64,000 nt of DNA from Prochlorococcus marinus XMU1419. GTDB lineage: Bacteria; Cyanobacteriota; Cyanobacteriia; PCC-6307; Cyanobiaceae. Shown in pieces: positions 1 through 9,846 of this stretch. The position numbers and the translations under genes are program-made. The notes below the pieces were generated by a model, which was not told the DNA's origin, made no database searches, and saw nothing but the letters and a program-made list of their open reading frames with translations. The stretch lies in NCBI RefSeq assembly GCF_017695955.1, contig NZ_JAAORO010000003.1, positions 62,001-126,000 of the forward strand. The letters are read 5' to 3'. Each line of letters opens with the position of its first letter. The stretch's first letter is position 1.

Positions 1-60
1 TGCATTAAATAGAGTTGATTTTCCAACATTTGGTAATCCAATAATACCTGCTTTTAACAT
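1..60 (-). CDS. ychF: GTP/ATP-binding protein YchF (5' end only)
   Basis: The minus strand starts with ATG at 60-58 and reads MLKAGIIGLPNVGKSTLFNA to the window edge. This is the characteristic N-terminus of the Obg-related P-loop ATPase YchF, with the G1 Walker A motif GLPNVGKS. Only the first 20 residues are present; the rest lies to the left of the window. YchF/OLA1 proteins associate with ribosomes and respond to redox stress. The gene is divergent from the membrane fusion protein gene starting at 205, with a 144-base shared upstream region. Confidence 0.9.
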   Translation of the reverse strand, partial: MLKAGIIGLPNVGKSTLFNA

Positions 61-204
61 TTGAAAAAACTTATGAAAAAATTATCAAGAAAACATCTTC
101 TAGTAATATAGTATTTACTTAACCAATCTTGGATAAGTTAATTATAATCGTCTTGATTATTTATCTAGTTCCTAAATATTCTCTACTTCTGCTTTTTAAA
201 AGAA

Positions 205-1266
205 ATGTTTGATTTAATAAAAAAAAATATAAATCTAAGAAGTGGAATTATATTGCTTTCCCTAGCTATATTTTTCGTTTTTATAACCAATTCCTTCAAG
301 AAAAATAAGTCAAAAGATATTTCTGATTTTGTAGTTCAAGTGGAAAAAGGAATCCTTTCAGATTCAATAAATACTAGTGGTGAAGTAAAAGCAATAAGGA
401 CAAGCAATATTGGGCCTCGGAAGCAAGGTCTAATAAAAGAAATCAAAGTAGATGAGGGCGATCTTGTAAAAAAAGATCAGGTTCTAGCTTCTCTTGATGA
501 TGAAGACTTTATCTATAAAATTGAAGAACTTGAATTAAATGTAGCAAAACAAAAATCTGAATTTTTAAGAAGGGAATATTTATATCAAGAAGGTGCGGTA
601 AGTAAAGAAGACTATGAAAGTTATAAAAATAAATACAACATTAGTAGTGCCAAACTTAATGATGCAAAAGCTGAAAAAAGTTTCTATCTAATTAAAGCTC
701 CTTATGGAGGAAAGATAACTGCAAAATATGCGGAGATAGGGTCTTATGTCACACCAAGTACAAACTTAAGTTCAGACTCTAAAACCAAAAACTTTATTTT
801 TGAACTATCTCAGGGTCTTGAAATTGTTGCCAAAGTTCCTGAGAGTGACATTGGCAGAATAAAAATAGGTCAAGAAGCTTCTGTAAGAATTGAGGCTTAT
901 CCGTCAAAAAAATATAGTGCCATAGTTAAAAAAATAGCTACAAGAGCTGTAAAAGATAATAATGTAATCTCATTTGAAGTAACTCTAAATTTTAAAGATA
1001 TTTCTGAAGAAATTAAAATTGGAATGACTGCTGATCTTGAATTTAGAGTTGAGGATAATGAAGAAAAAATCCTTGTACCAACAGTTTCTATTGTCACTGA
1101 AAAAGGTGAAAAAGGAATTTTGAAAGTCGATAAAAACAATTCTCCCAAATTTGAAAAAATTGAAATTGGTATTAGTAGTGGAAACAAAACTTCAGTTATT
1201 AATGGATTGCAACCAGGAGAGCAAATATTTATTGATATTCCACCTTGGGCAAAGAAGAGAAAATGA
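205..1266 (+). CDS. HlyD/RND-type membrane fusion (periplasmic adaptor) protein
   Basis: This 353-residue protein has an N-terminal hydrophobic anchor (about residues 12-29), then a biotinyl-lipoyl-like hairpin (about 65-95, IGPRKQGLIKEIKVDEGDLV), a coiled-coil segment and beta-barrel domains (about 200-300), ending in a membrane-proximal region (about 300-345). That order is typical of MacA/AcrA/HlyD adaptors, which bridge an inner-membrane exporter to an outer-membrane channel. No ABC or RND exporter lies next to it here, so its partner must be encoded elsewhere. Its stop overlaps the probable polA start (ATGA at 1263-1266), implying co-transcription with polA. The substrate cannot be inferred. 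Confidence 0.82.
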   Translation: MFDLIKKNINLRSGIILLSLAIFFVFITNSFKKNKSKDISDFVVQVEKGILSDSINTSGEVKAIRTSNIGPRKQGLIKEIKVDEGDLVKKDQVLASLDDEDFIYKIEELELNVAKQKSEFLRREYLYQEGAVSKEDYESYKNKYNISSAKLNDAKAEKSFYLIKAPYGGKITAKYAEIGSYVTPSTNLSSDSKTKNFIFELSQGLEIVAKVPESDIGRIKIGQEASVRIEAYPSKKYSAIVKKIATRAVKDNNVISFEVTLNFKDISEEIKIGMTADLEFRVEDNEEKILVPTVSIVTEKGEKGILKVDKNNSPKFEKIEIGISSGNKTSVINGLQPGEQIFIDIPPWAKKRK

Positions 1267-4193
1267 GTTTAAAATCTGAAAACTCTAAAAAACCAATTTT
1301 ACTTTTAGTCGATGGTCATTCACTTGCTTTTAGAAGCTTCTATGCATTTAGCAAAGGGATAGATGGAGGTTTAACAACCAAAGAAGGATTCCCAACAAGT
1401 GTGACTTATGGATTTCTAAAAAGCCTTCTTGATAATTGCAAAAATATTAGTCCTGAGGGTGTTTGTATTACTTTTGATACCGAAAAACCTACTTTCAGAC
1501 ATGAATTAGATCCGAATTATAAGGCTAATAGAGATGTAGCACCAGATGTTTTTTTTCAGGATATTGAACAACTAGAAATCATTTTAGGGGAAAGCCTTAA
1601 TTTACCAATTTTTAAATCTCCTGGTTACGAAGCAGATGATATTCTAGGCACAATTGCAAATGATGCTTCTTCTAAAGGATGGTGCGTGAATATACTTTCT
1701 GGGGATCGGGACTTATTTCAATTAGTAGATGATCAAAAAGATATTTATGTACTTTATATGGGTGGTGGTCCATATGCAAAAAGCGGTAATCCAACTCTTA
1801 TGAATGAAAATGGAGTAAAAGAAAAATTAGGTGTTGCGCCAGAAAGAGTAGTTGATCTTAAAGCTCTAACTGGTGATAGTTCTGATAATATTCCTGGTAT
1901 TAAGGGGGTAGGTCCAAAAACTGCAATTAATCTACTAAAAGAAAACGATACACTTGATGGGATTTATAAGGCTTTGGACAAGATTCAGCAGAACAATGAT
2001 AAAAAATATAAAGGATTCATCAAAGGTTCGGTTATAGAAAAGCTCAGAAACGATAAGCATAATGCTTTTCTTTCAAGGGATTTAGCAAAAATAAATACTG
2101 AAGTGCCTTTGATATTAAGTGATGGTTATGAATTGAAAAATATAAATCAAGAACTTCTTTCTGAGTCACTGCAAAAACTTGAATTATCAACTCTACTTCG
2201 GCAAATTGATATTTTCAATTCAACTTTTAGTAAAGGTGGTTTTGACAAAAATAAAGTGGCTAAAAAGGAGGTGAAAGATCCAGATGCCTCTAGTAAAAGT
2301 GAATTAGAAAATAGTGAAAATGAAATCCCTTTAATCAAAGTAACTGTTGTAAATGATTTTGAATTAATTGATAAATTAATTCAAAGATTAGAAAAGACCA
2401 ATGAGATAGTTTCTTTAGATACAGAGACAAATAGTTTAAATCCAATCGATGCGGAACTTGTTGGGATAGGACTATGTCTAGGAGAAGAAACTGATGATTT
2501 ATTTTATATACCTCTTGGTCATCAAACAAACAAAGAGACCCCCAAACAATTATCGATTGAAGATGTTTTCTCAAAACTAAGAACTTGGATAGAAGATCCC
2601 AAAAAAGAAAAGGCACTCCAAAATTCTAAATTTGACAGGCAAATATTTTTTAATCACGGACTTGATCTTAAAGGCGTAACCTTTGACACCTTGTTAGCAG
2701 ACTATCTTCTTAATAATCAGGAGAAGCATGGTTTAAGTGAAATTAGTTTTAGATTATTTGGATTTAAGCCTCCTTCATTTAAGGAAACAGTTGGAAAAAA
2801 CAAAGACTTTTCATTTGTTGATATTGATGAAGCTAGTATTTACTGTGGTTATGATGTATTTCTAACTTTTAAGGTTGTCAAAATTTTTAAAGAAAGGTTT
2901 TCAACAGAAAAAAATGAATTAATCAAATTGTTCGAAGAAATCGAGCTGCCCTTAGAGCCGGTATTGTCTCAAATGGAGATGAATGGAATAACCATCGATA
3001 TCCCTTATTTAGAAGAACTCTCAAAAGAATTAAAAAGTACCTTAGAAGATATTGAAAGTAAAGTTTATGAATTAGCAGAGGAGACTTTTAATCTTTCTTC
3101 ACCAAAACAACTTGGTGAGATCTTGTTTGAAAAATTAAATTTGGATAAGAAAAAATCACGAAAAACAAAAACAGGATGGAGTACAGATGCAGTAGTTCTT
3201 GAAAGATTAGTCGACGAACATGAAATAATCCAACATTTAATAAAACACAGAACTCTTAGCAAATTACTTAGTACATATATTGATGCTCTTCCAAATCTTA
3301 TAAACGAAAAGACAGGAAGAGTTCATACAAACTTTAATCAAGCTGCTACAGCGACTGGGAGACTAAGTAGTAGCAATCCTAATCTTCAAAATATCCCGGT
3401 AAGGACTGAATTTAGTAGGAGAATAAGAAAAGCATTCTTGCCTGAAAAAAATTGGAAACTTTTATCAGCTGATTATTCTCAAATCGAATTAAGAATACTT
3501 GCTCATTTAGCGGATGAAGAAATACTAATTAATGCGTTTCATAAAAATGATGACATTCATTCTTTGACTGCAAGATTAATTTTTGAGAAAGAAGAAATTT
3601 CATCCGACGAAAGGAGAGTTGGGAAAACAATAAATTTTGGAGTTATCTATGGTATGGGTATAAAAAAGTTTGCCCGTTCAACGGGAGTGAGTACTCCAGA
3701 GGCAAAAGAATTCCTTATAAAATACAAGGAAAGATATTCAAAAATTTTCAAATTTCTTGAACTCCAAGAAAGGCTTGCCTTATCAAAAGGTTATGTAAAA
3801 ACAATTTTTGGTCGAAAAAGAGAATTTAAGTTTGATAAAAATGGACTTGGAAGATTAATAGGGAAAGATCCTTACGAAATTGACCTGCAATCTGCAAGAA
3901 GGGCTGGCATGGAAGCACAGTCATTAAGAGCCGCAGCTAATGCACCAATTCAGGGTTCAAGTGCAGACATTATTAAAATTGCAATGGTTCAACTAAATAA
4001 GAAATTCATAGAAATGAATGTTCCCGCAAAAATGCTTTTACAAGTACATGATGAATTATTGTTTGAAGTTGAACCAGATTCTTTAGAAATTACGACGAAA
4101 TTAGTAAAGAAGACTATGGAAGATTGTGTAAAACTAAATGTGCCTCTTTTAGTTGATATTGGTATTGGAGACAATTGGATGGAGACAAAATAA
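1263..4193 (+). CDS. polA: DNA polymerase I
   Basis: The protein (976 aa from ATG at 1263) is a full-length family A polymerase for repair and Okazaki-fragment processing. It has a 5'-3' exonuclease domain (LLVDGHSLAFRSF near residue 13, GDRDLFQLV near 150), a 3'-5' proofreading domain with an intact acidic motif (SLDTETNSL near 383), and polymerase motifs A (ADYSQIELR near 737), B (RRVGKTINFGVIYG near 785) and C (VHDELLFE near 929). An in-frame TTG at 1245 could extend it by six residues, but the ATG overlapping the upstream stop as ATGA is a better coupled start. The proofreading residues appear intact, unlike in Taq-type enzymes. Confidence 0.97.
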   Translation: MSLKSENSKKPILLLVDGHSLAFRSFYAFSKGIDGGLTTKEGFPTSVTYGFLKSLLDNCKNISPEGVCITFDTEKPTFRHELDPNYKANRDVAPDVFFQDIEQLEIILGESLNLPIFKSPGYEADDILGTIANDASSKGWCVNILSGDRDLFQLVDDQKDIYVLYMGGGPYAKSGNPTLMNENGVKEKLGVAPERVVDLKALTGDSSDNIPGIKGVGPKTAINLLKENDTLDGIYKALDKIQQNNDKKYKGFIKGSVIEKLRNDKHNAFLSRDLAKINTEVPLILSDGYELKNINQELLSESLQKLELSTLLRQIDIFNSTFSKGGFDKNKVAKKEVKDPDASSKSELENSENEIPLIKVTVVNDFELIDKLIQRLEKTNEIVSLDTETNSLNPIDAELVGIGLCLGEETDDLFYIPLGHQTNKETPKQLSIEDVFSKLRTWIEDPKKEKALQNSKFDRQIFFNHGLDLKGVTFDTLLADYLLNNQEKHGLSEISFRLFGFKPPSFKETVGKNKDFSFVDIDEASIYCGYDVFLTFKVVKIFKERFSTEKNELIKLFEEIELPLEPVLSQMEMNGITIDIPYLEELSKELKSTLEDIESKVYELAEETFNLSSPKQLGEILFEKLNLDKKKSRKTKTGWSTDAVVLERLVDEHEIIQHLIKHRTLSKLLSTYIDALPNLINEKTGRVHTNFNQAATATGRLSSSNPNLQNIPVRTEFSRRIRKAFLPEKNWKLLSADYSQIELRILAHLADEEILINAFHKNDDIHSLTARLIFEKEEISSDERRVGKTINFGVIYGMGIKKFARSTGVSTPEAKEFLIKYKERYSKIFKFLELQERLALSKGYVKTIFGRKREFKFDKNGLGRLIGKDPYEIDLQSARRAGMEAQSLRAAANAPIQGSSADIIKIAMVQLNKKFIEMNVPAKMLLQVHDELLFEVEPDSLEITTKLVKKTMEDCVKLNVPLLVDIGIGDNWMETK

Positions 4194-4217
4194 ACCTTAT
4201 GAAATACTTAATTTAAG

Positions 4218-5687
4218 ATGATCAAACTTTTTAATACTTTAAGCAGTAGAGTTGAGGTTTTTAAGCCTATTGATGATGTAGTAAAAATTTATTGTTGTGG
4301 CGTAACTGTTTATGATTTATGTCATCTTGGTCATGCCAGAAGTTATATAGCTTGGGATGTATTGAGAAGATTTTTAATTTACAGTGATTACAAAGTGAAG
4401 TACGTCCAAAATTTTACAGATATTGATGACAAAATCTTAAAAAGAGCTAAAGAAGAAAGCAGTTCAATGAAGGAAGTATCTGAAAAAAATATTATTGAAT
4501 TTCATAAAGATATGGATTCTTTAGGAATAATGCGTCCTGATAGTATGCCAAGAGCAACGAATCATATATGCAATATCTGCTCCTTCATAAGAATCCTGGA
4601 GGTCAAAGGTTATGCATATTCTAGGGATGGAGATGTTTATTATTCTGTTTTTAAAAATAAAAATTATGGAAAGCTAAGTAATCAAAAAATACAAGAACAA
4701 AATATCAATCAGCAAGGAAGAATGGCTAATGATGAAAATAGTAAAAAACTTAATCCGCAAGATTTTGCACTATGGAAAAAAGCCAAAGATGATGAACCGT
4801 TTTTTGATTCTCCATGGGGTAAAGGTAGGCCAGGATGGCATATTGAATGTTCGGCGATGGTTAAAGATGAATTAGGAGATACTATTGATATACATTTAGG
4901 TGGTTCTGATTTAATTTTTCCACATCATGAGAATGAAATCGCCCAATCAGAGGCAGCCAATGGCAAAAAGCTAGCGAACTATTGGTTACACAATGGGATG
5001 GTCAATGTAAATGGACAAAAGATGAGTAAATCACTTAAAAATTTTAAAACTATTAGAGAGCTAATTAAGTCAGGTATAAGCCCTATGACTTTGCGATATT
5101 TTGTTATGACTGTGAATTATAGAAAACCACTTGATTTTACAGAAGAAGCTTTAAGGAGTGCTTCAGAAGCTTGGAAAAACATTAATGCAGCCCTTTCCTT
5201 TATGGACCTTACAAAAGGTGCTTTTAGATCTATTGATAAAAACGAATCTATCGAAGAAGAATATAAAGAGAAAATAAGGTTTGAATTATCTCAAAAAAAG
5301 CTTAAATTTTCTGAAGCTCTGGGAAACGACCTTAATACCGCAGGTGCTATTGCAATTATTTACGATTTAGCAAAACCATTAAAAAACTTTTTAAACCAAT
5401 TTCAAAGGATCGAAGGTTTTAAAATAGACCTAAACGAAAAGTTCTTTCTACTTGAGAATTTTAAAACTCTTGAAAAGTTAACTGAGGTACTTGGTCTTAA
5501 AAAAGAGGTTTTAGTAAAAGAAAGTGAAATAACAGAAGAAGAAATATCATCATTTATTAATGAAAGATTGAAAGCAAAAAAAGAAAGGAATTATGCAAAG
5601 GCCGATGAAATTAGGAATTTGTTAAAAGAAAAAGGTATTGAACTTATTGATCAATCAAAGGAAATAACAACGTGGATAAAGGTCTAA
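4218..5687 (+). CDS. cysS: Cysteinyl-tRNA synthetase
   Basis: This 489-residue class Ia synthetase charges tRNA-Cys. The HIGH-type motif is HLGHARSYI (about residues 31-39) and the KMSKS loop is KMSKSLKNF (about 268-276). Zinc-site residues include the Cys in YCCGVTVYD, the Cys in WHIECSAM and the histidines of FPHHENEIAQ. The C-terminal helical anticodon-binding region carries KERNYAKADEIRNLL, typical of CysS. It lies 24 bases after polA and 82 bases before dxr, on the same strand. The length is normal for the family. Confidence 0.97.
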   Translation: MIKLFNTLSSRVEVFKPIDDVVKIYCCGVTVYDLCHLGHARSYIAWDVLRRFLIYSDYKVKYVQNFTDIDDKILKRAKEESSSMKEVSEKNIIEFHKDMDSLGIMRPDSMPRATNHICNICSFIRILEVKGYAYSRDGDVYYSVFKNKNYGKLSNQKIQEQNINQQGRMANDENSKKLNPQDFALWKKAKDDEPFFDSPWGKGRPGWHIECSAMVKDELGDTIDIHLGGSDLIFPHHENEIAQSEAANGKKLANYWLHNGMVNVNGQKMSKSLKNFKTIRELIKSGISPMTLRYFVMTVNYRKPLDFTEEALRSASEAWKNINAALSFMDLTKGAFRSIDKNESIEEEYKEKIRFELSQKKLKFSEALGNDLNTAGAIAIIYDLAKPLKNFLNQFQRIEGFKIDLNEKFFLLENFKTLEKLTEVLGLKKEVLVKESEITEEEISSFINERLKAKKERNYAKADEIRNLLKEKGIELIDQSKEITTWIKV

Positions 5688-5769
5688 ATTTTAAGAAAAA
5701 AACCAATTTGAAATTTTTGTTTTTTAAATACACCTTTAAATGGGAAGATATTAGAAATATCAGAGAAAA

Positions 5770-6999
5770 TTGAAATACATTACTGTGCTCGGTTCTACTG
5801 GTTCAATAGGGACTCAAACCCTAGAAATAACTAGTGAGCAGCCTGATAAGTTTAAAGCCGTAGCTCTTTCGGCAGGAAGAAATATTAATTTATTAACTAA
5901 ACAAGTGAAAACACATAAACCAGAAGTAGTTGCAATTGAGGACGAAAACCTTATAGAAGATTTAAAAGATAATATTAAAAACTTAAATTTGGATAGTGCT
6001 CCCTTGGTTTTAGGTGGAAAGGAGGGCATTAACGCAGTTGCAGCATGGGATAAAGCAGATACTGTAGTTACCGGGATAGTAGGCTGTGCAGGCTTAATCC
6101 CAACAATGTCAGCAATTAATGCGGGGAAAAATATTGCACTTGCTAATAAAGAAACTTTAATTGCGGCAGGGCCAATTGTTATTCCTGCATTAAAGAAAAA
6201 TAATAGTAGGCTTTTACCTGCTGATTCAGAACACTCTGCTATCTTTCAATGTTTACAAGGATTACCTAATTATGAAAATGCAGATTTTTCAACAGGAGAG
6301 ATCCCTAAGGGTTTAAAAGCTATACATTTAACAGCTTCTGGGGGTGCTTTCAGAGATTGGGCCGTTGAGGATTTAAAAAATGTCACAGTGGAAGATGCGA
6401 CTTCACATCCTAATTGGGATATGGGAAAAAAAATAACTGTAGACTCTGCAACTCTTATGAATAAAGGATTAGAAGTTATAGAAGCTCATTATTTATTTGG
6501 GACCTCTTACGAAAATATAGAAATAGTTATCCACCCTCAAAGTATTATTCATTCAATGATTGAGATGGAAGATTCTTCAGTATTAGCTCAATTAGGTTGG
6601 CCAGATATGAAGCTACCTATTTTATATGCGATGAGTTGGCCTGAAAGATTTAAAACAAATTGGAAAAGATTAAACCTAAGTGAAATTGGAAAATTAACTT
6701 TTAAAGAGCCAGACAAGTTTAAATATCCATGCATGGGACTTGCCTATGCTGCAGGAAAATCTTCAGGGACTATGCCTGCAGTCTTAAATGCTGCTAATGA
6801 AATTGCTGTTGAACAATTCCTTAAAGAAAAAATTTCTTTTCAAGAAATTCCAACATTTATAAGTAAAGCTTGTGAATCACATATGGAGAATTTGAATTTG
6901 AGTCCCGAATTGGAGGATATTCTTGAAGTAGACAATTGGGCCAGACTTTTTGTTAAGCAAGAAATTAAAAAAGGGAAAAAATACGTAAGTATTGGATAA
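5770..6999 (+). CDS. dxr: 1-deoxy-D-xylulose-5-phosphate reductoisomerase
   Basis: DXR converts 1-deoxyxylulose 5-phosphate to 2-C-methylerythritol 4-phosphate with NADPH, the committed step of the MEP isoprenoid pathway feeding carotenoids and the chlorophyll phytyl tail. The protein has 409 residues, with the NADPH-binding [10 protein letters not shown] at the N-terminus, [10 protein letters not shown] (about residue 125), the metal site in [12 protein letters not shown], the flexible loop SGGAFRDW and [20 protein letters not shown]. The start is TTG at 5770; the only nearby upstream ATG (5739) runs into a stop after four codons. A ferredoxin-like gene follows after two bases, which suggests coupled translation. 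Confidence 0.97.
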   Translation: MKYITVLGSTGSIGTQTLEITSEQPDKFKAVALSAGRNINLLTKQVKTHKPEVVAIEDENLIEDLKDNIKNLNLDSAPLVLGGKEGINAVAAWDKADTVVTGIVGCAGLIPTMSAINAGKNIALANKETLIAAGPIVIPALKKNNSRLLPADSEHSAIFQCLQGLPNYENADFSTGEIPKGLKAIHLTASGGAFRDWAVEDLKNVTVEDATSHPNWDMGKKITVDSATLMNKGLEVIEAHYLFGTSYENIEIVIHPQSIIHSMIEMEDSSVLAQLGWPDMKLPILYAMSWPERFKTNWKRLNLSEIGKLTFKEPDKFKYPCMGLAYAAGKSSGTMPAVLNAANEIAVEQFLKEKISFQEIPTFISKACESHMENLNLSPELEDILEVDNWARLFVKQEIKKGKKYVSIG

Positions 7000-7001
7000 A
7001 A

Positions 7002-7346
7002 GTGAATATTACAAAGCATCTTCTACTATGCGCAACACCCACAAAACAGAAATGCTTTAAAGGCAATGAAGGTCAAAAAACATGGGAATGTCTCAAAAAG
7101 ACTTTAAAAAAATTTGAGAATGATCCCTCAACAAAAAACGTTCATATAATGAGATCAAAAGCTGACTGTTTAAGGATATGTAAAAACGGCCCAATTCTTC
7201 TTGTCTGGCCTGATGGTATTTGGTACGAGAAAGTTTCTCCAGAAAAAATTTCAGAAATTTTTACTTCACATATTATTAACGACAAACCAATAGAAAAATG
7301 GATTTTTAAAAAAACACCATTTTTAAATAGTCCTAAATACTTATAA
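7002..7346 (+). CDS. (2Fe-2S) ferredoxin domain protein, thioredoxin-like fold
   Basis: This 114-residue protein begins at GTG 7002, two bases after the dxr stop. Cysteines in LLLCATPTKQKCF (about residues 10 and 18) and in ADCLRICKNGPILLVWPDG (about 55 and 59) match the spacing of the shethna-type thioredoxin-like [2Fe-2S] ferredoxins found as short cyanobacterial proteins. The tight linkage to dxr is notable because the later MEP enzymes IspG and IspH need electrons from ferredoxin, but a functional link is only inference. Its 3' end overlaps the convergent hydrolase gene by 14 bases. Confidence 0.75.
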   Translation: MNITKHLLLCATPTKQKCFKGNEGQKTWECLKKTLKKFENDPSTKNVHIMRSKADCLRICKNGPILLVWPDGIWYEKVSPEKISEIFTSHIINDKPIEKWIFKKTPFLNSPKYL

Positions 7347-8418
7347 ACCAGTTCTTTACGACTTCGTCTGACCAGCAGCCATTAATCGAGTGAAAACCAT
7401 TATGACCTCCTTTTTCAGTTATAAGAATAGTAAATTTATCAATAAGTTCTTTTCTTAAATTCAAAGTATCCTTATATGGAACCCAAGGATCATCCTTGGC
7501 ATGAATAAAAAGAATTTTAGGTAATTTTTTTATTGAGTTTTGGACTCTAAATATTGGAGAAGCTTTAATATAATAATCTTCTAAAGAATTAAATCCCCAA
7601 CTAGGAGCTGTAAATTTCTGATCGAATTCCCTTATACTTTTTAAACCTCTAATTTTTTTTCTTAATTTCTCGTTATTTAGAAGTTTTCCTTCATCATTAA
7701 ATCCGTCCCATAACTGATTTTTTAAGCGGTGAAGTAACCATTTTTGGTAGATAGAATTTCTAGATTTTTCAATACAGAGACTGCATGATGATAAATCTAA
7801 AGGGCTACTCACGCAGGCAAGGCCATCTAAAAGTTTTTCTCCTTTGTCTTCATCGTAATCTAGGCAGGCATTTAAAAGAATTGTTCCCCCTAAAGATAAT
7901 CCAACTCCGTAGATTGGAAGATTATTCATCTTAATGAGATCTTTAAATTCTAAATTAATGAATTTTTTAAAATAATTAATTGCTGAAATAACATCACTGG
8001 AGCATCTAGCACAATAATTTCCTTTAGCCAAATATCTCGCAGATCCAGATCCTCTTAGATTTAATTTAAGAACTCCAAAACCATTATTTGCTAATTTCCT
8101 AGAGATTCTTCTTAAACCAAACCGTTTAGTTGAGCCCCCTAAACCATGCGTAACGATTATAAAACCCCTAAGTGAGTCTAAGTTTTCAGGTAATTCTAAA
8201 AAACCTAAAAGATAATCACATTCAAATTTTTTAGAAAGAATTTTATTAATCGGAAAGAATATTTTTTTATTTTTTTTTGATTTACTAAAATCAATAACAA
8301 AAGTATCTCTCAAAGTTTGTAAGTCGCCACCCATCCAAGGTAAAACTTCTCGAAATGGCTTATTTTTTAAGTAATCTGAAAAACTAAAAGATATACTATT
8401 ATTTCTCTCCAACCCCAA
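7333..8418 (-). CDS. YheT-type alpha/beta hydrolase
   Basis: The 361-residue product belongs to the YheT/ABHD alpha/beta hydrolases. The nucleophile elbow is GVGLSLGGTIL (about residue 173), the acid residue is probably in HAKDDPWVPY (about 314) and the histidine in GGHNGFHS (about 344). The oxyanion-side motif THGLGGSTKR is near residue 90. The substrate is unknown; relatives are called putative esterases. The start is uncertain: only TTG codons (8418, 8412) occur before the conserved PWMGGDLQT region, and the TTG at 8418 lies inside the 3' end of pntB. The overlap suggests co-transcription with the transhydrogenase genes. Confidence 0.8.
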   Translation of the reverse strand: MGLERNNSISFSFSDYLKNKPFREVLPWMGGDLQTLRDTFVIDFSKSKKNKKIFFPINKILSKKFECDYLLGFLELPENLDSLRGFIIVTHGLGGSTKRFGLRRISRKLANNGFGVLKLNLRGSGSARYLAKGNYCARCSSDVISAINYFKKFINLEFKDLIKMNNLPIYGVGLSLGGTILLNACLDYDEDKGEKLLDGLACVSSPLDLSSCSLCIEKSRNSIYQKWLLHRLKNQLWDGFNDEGKLLNNEKLRKKIRGLKSIREFDQKFTAPSWGFNSLEDYYIKASPIFRVQNSIKKLPKILFIHAKDDPWVPYKDTLNLRKELIDKFTILITEKGGHNGFHSINGCWSDEVVKNWFISI

Positions 8419-9838
8419 GATCCTTTAATTCTCCAATCAAATCATTCAGTACCTTTTTTGCATCACCAAAGACCATTGAGGTATTTGGTAAATCAAATAA
8501 ATCATTTTTTATTCCCGAGTAACCTGCACTCATACCACGTTTAATTACAAATACCGTTCTTGCTTCCTGCACATCAAGAACTGGCATGCCATATAAAGGA
8601 GAAGAGCTATCATTTTTAGCTTGAGGATTAACCACATCATTTGCTCCTAAAACTAAAACAACATCCGTTGCTGGAAAATCAGGATTTACAACGTCCATCT
8701 CTTTAAGTTGTTCGTAAGGAACATCTGCTTCTGCTAAAAGGACATTCATATGTCCAGGCATCCTACCTGCTACAGGATGAATTGCGTAAACAACTTCAAT
8801 ACCGTTTTGCTCTAGTTTTTTTGTCACTTCCCTTAAAGTATGTTGAGCTTGAGCTACAGCTAGACCATAACCAGGAACAATAATTACCTTGTTGGCTGCC
8901 TCTAAAGTCAATGCACATTCTTCAACACTGCAAGAAGTTATATTTGTATATTCTCCTGAACCAGAAGAGGCTGTACTTTGTGCAGATAAAGATCCTCCAA
9001 AAAGAACTGAGACCAATGATCTATTCATACCCTTGCACATTACTTGAGTAAGTATTAGACCTGCAGCTCCAACCATTGCGCCTGCTACTATCAAAAGCTG
9101 ACTATCTACAACAAAACCTGCTGCTGCTGCTGCAATCCCTGAATAGCTATTTAATAAAGATATAACGACTGGCATATCAGCTCCACCAATTGGTAAAGTA
9201 ACTCCAATACCTAATAAAGAAGAAACAATAACTAAAAGCCAAATAGAACTTGTATTGCCGTTTATCAAATCAAAAAAGGCTATCAACGAAGCGACTGCAA
9301 AAACAATATTTACAAAATGTCTAACTTTGCTCTGAGTCCATCCTGGAGTTGACAACCAACCCTGTAACTTTGCCATCGCCACAATTGAACCTGTGAAAGT
9401 TATGGCACCAACAAATATAGAAACAGATATTGAAACTTCGTTAATCAGTGACTTAAAAAAATCAAAATTTTCTTGGCCACCAGATATAGGAAAAATAGCT
9501 ACTCCTAAGGCCACCAAAAGTGATGACATTCCTCCACAACCATTGAACAATGCCACTGTTTCAGGCATGGAGGTCATAGGTACTTTTTTTGCAAGAATTG
9601 CTCCGAATAAACTACCTAAGATTGATCCAATTATTATCCAAATCCAAGACTGAATAGCAATTCCAGAAGTGCCTAAGTAATAAGAAAGTAATCCTACTAC
9701 TGATAGCGACATTGCAAATGCAGCTAATCTATTAGCATCCCTTGCTGATTTTACTTTTGACAATCCTTTTATTCCCAAAGCCAGTAAAAGTACTGCTAGA
9801 AGGTCAATAACGAATTTAATGATTACAGGTAGATTCAT
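8399..9838 (-). CDS. pntB: NAD(P) transhydrogenase subunit beta
   Basis: This 479-residue inner-membrane protein is the beta subunit of proton-translocating transhydrogenase, which uses the proton gradient to reduce NADP+ with NADH. The N-terminal two thirds is a run of about nine hydrophobic helices. The C-terminal domain III binds NADP(H), with IIVPGYGLAVAQAQH (about residue 318) and VLVLGANDVVNPQAK (about 395), both diagnostic. It is the last of three transhydrogenase genes, 8 bases after pntA2. Its length and motifs are normal. Confidence 0.97.
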   Translation of the reverse strand: MNLPVIIKFVIDLLAVLLLALGIKGLSKVKSARDANRLAAFAMSLSVVGLLSYYLGTSGIAIQSWIWIIIGSILGSLFGAILAKKVPMTSMPETVALFNGCGGMSSLLVALGVAIFPISGGQENFDFFKSLINEVSISVSIFVGAITFTGSIVAMAKLQGWLSTPGWTQSKVRHFVNIVFAVASLIAFFDLINGNTSSIWLLVIVSSLLGIGVTLPIGGADMPVVISLLNSYSGIAAAAAGFVVDSQLLIVAGAMVGAAGLILTQVMCKGMNRSLVSVLFGGSLSAQSTASSGSGEYTNITSCSVEECALTLEAANKVIIVPGYGLAVAQAQHTLREVTKKLEQNGIEVVYAIHPVAGRMPGHMNVLLAEADVPYEQLKEMDVVNPDFPATDVVLVLGANDVVNPQAKNDSSSPLYGMPVLDVQEARTVFVIKRGMSAGYSGIKNDLFDLPNTSMVFGDAKKVLNDLIGELKDLGVGEK

Positions 9839-9846
9839 GTTAAAAA

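Noticed and set aside
1245-1262. TTG at 1245 as the polA start
   Set aside because: The ATG at 1263 overlaps the previous stop as ATGA and gives the expected N-terminus; the TTG version adds six residues that belong to the end of the adaptor gene.
9393-9653. Plus-strand ORF inside pntB
   Set aside because: It lies fully antisense to a well-supported membrane-protein gene and has no family motif.
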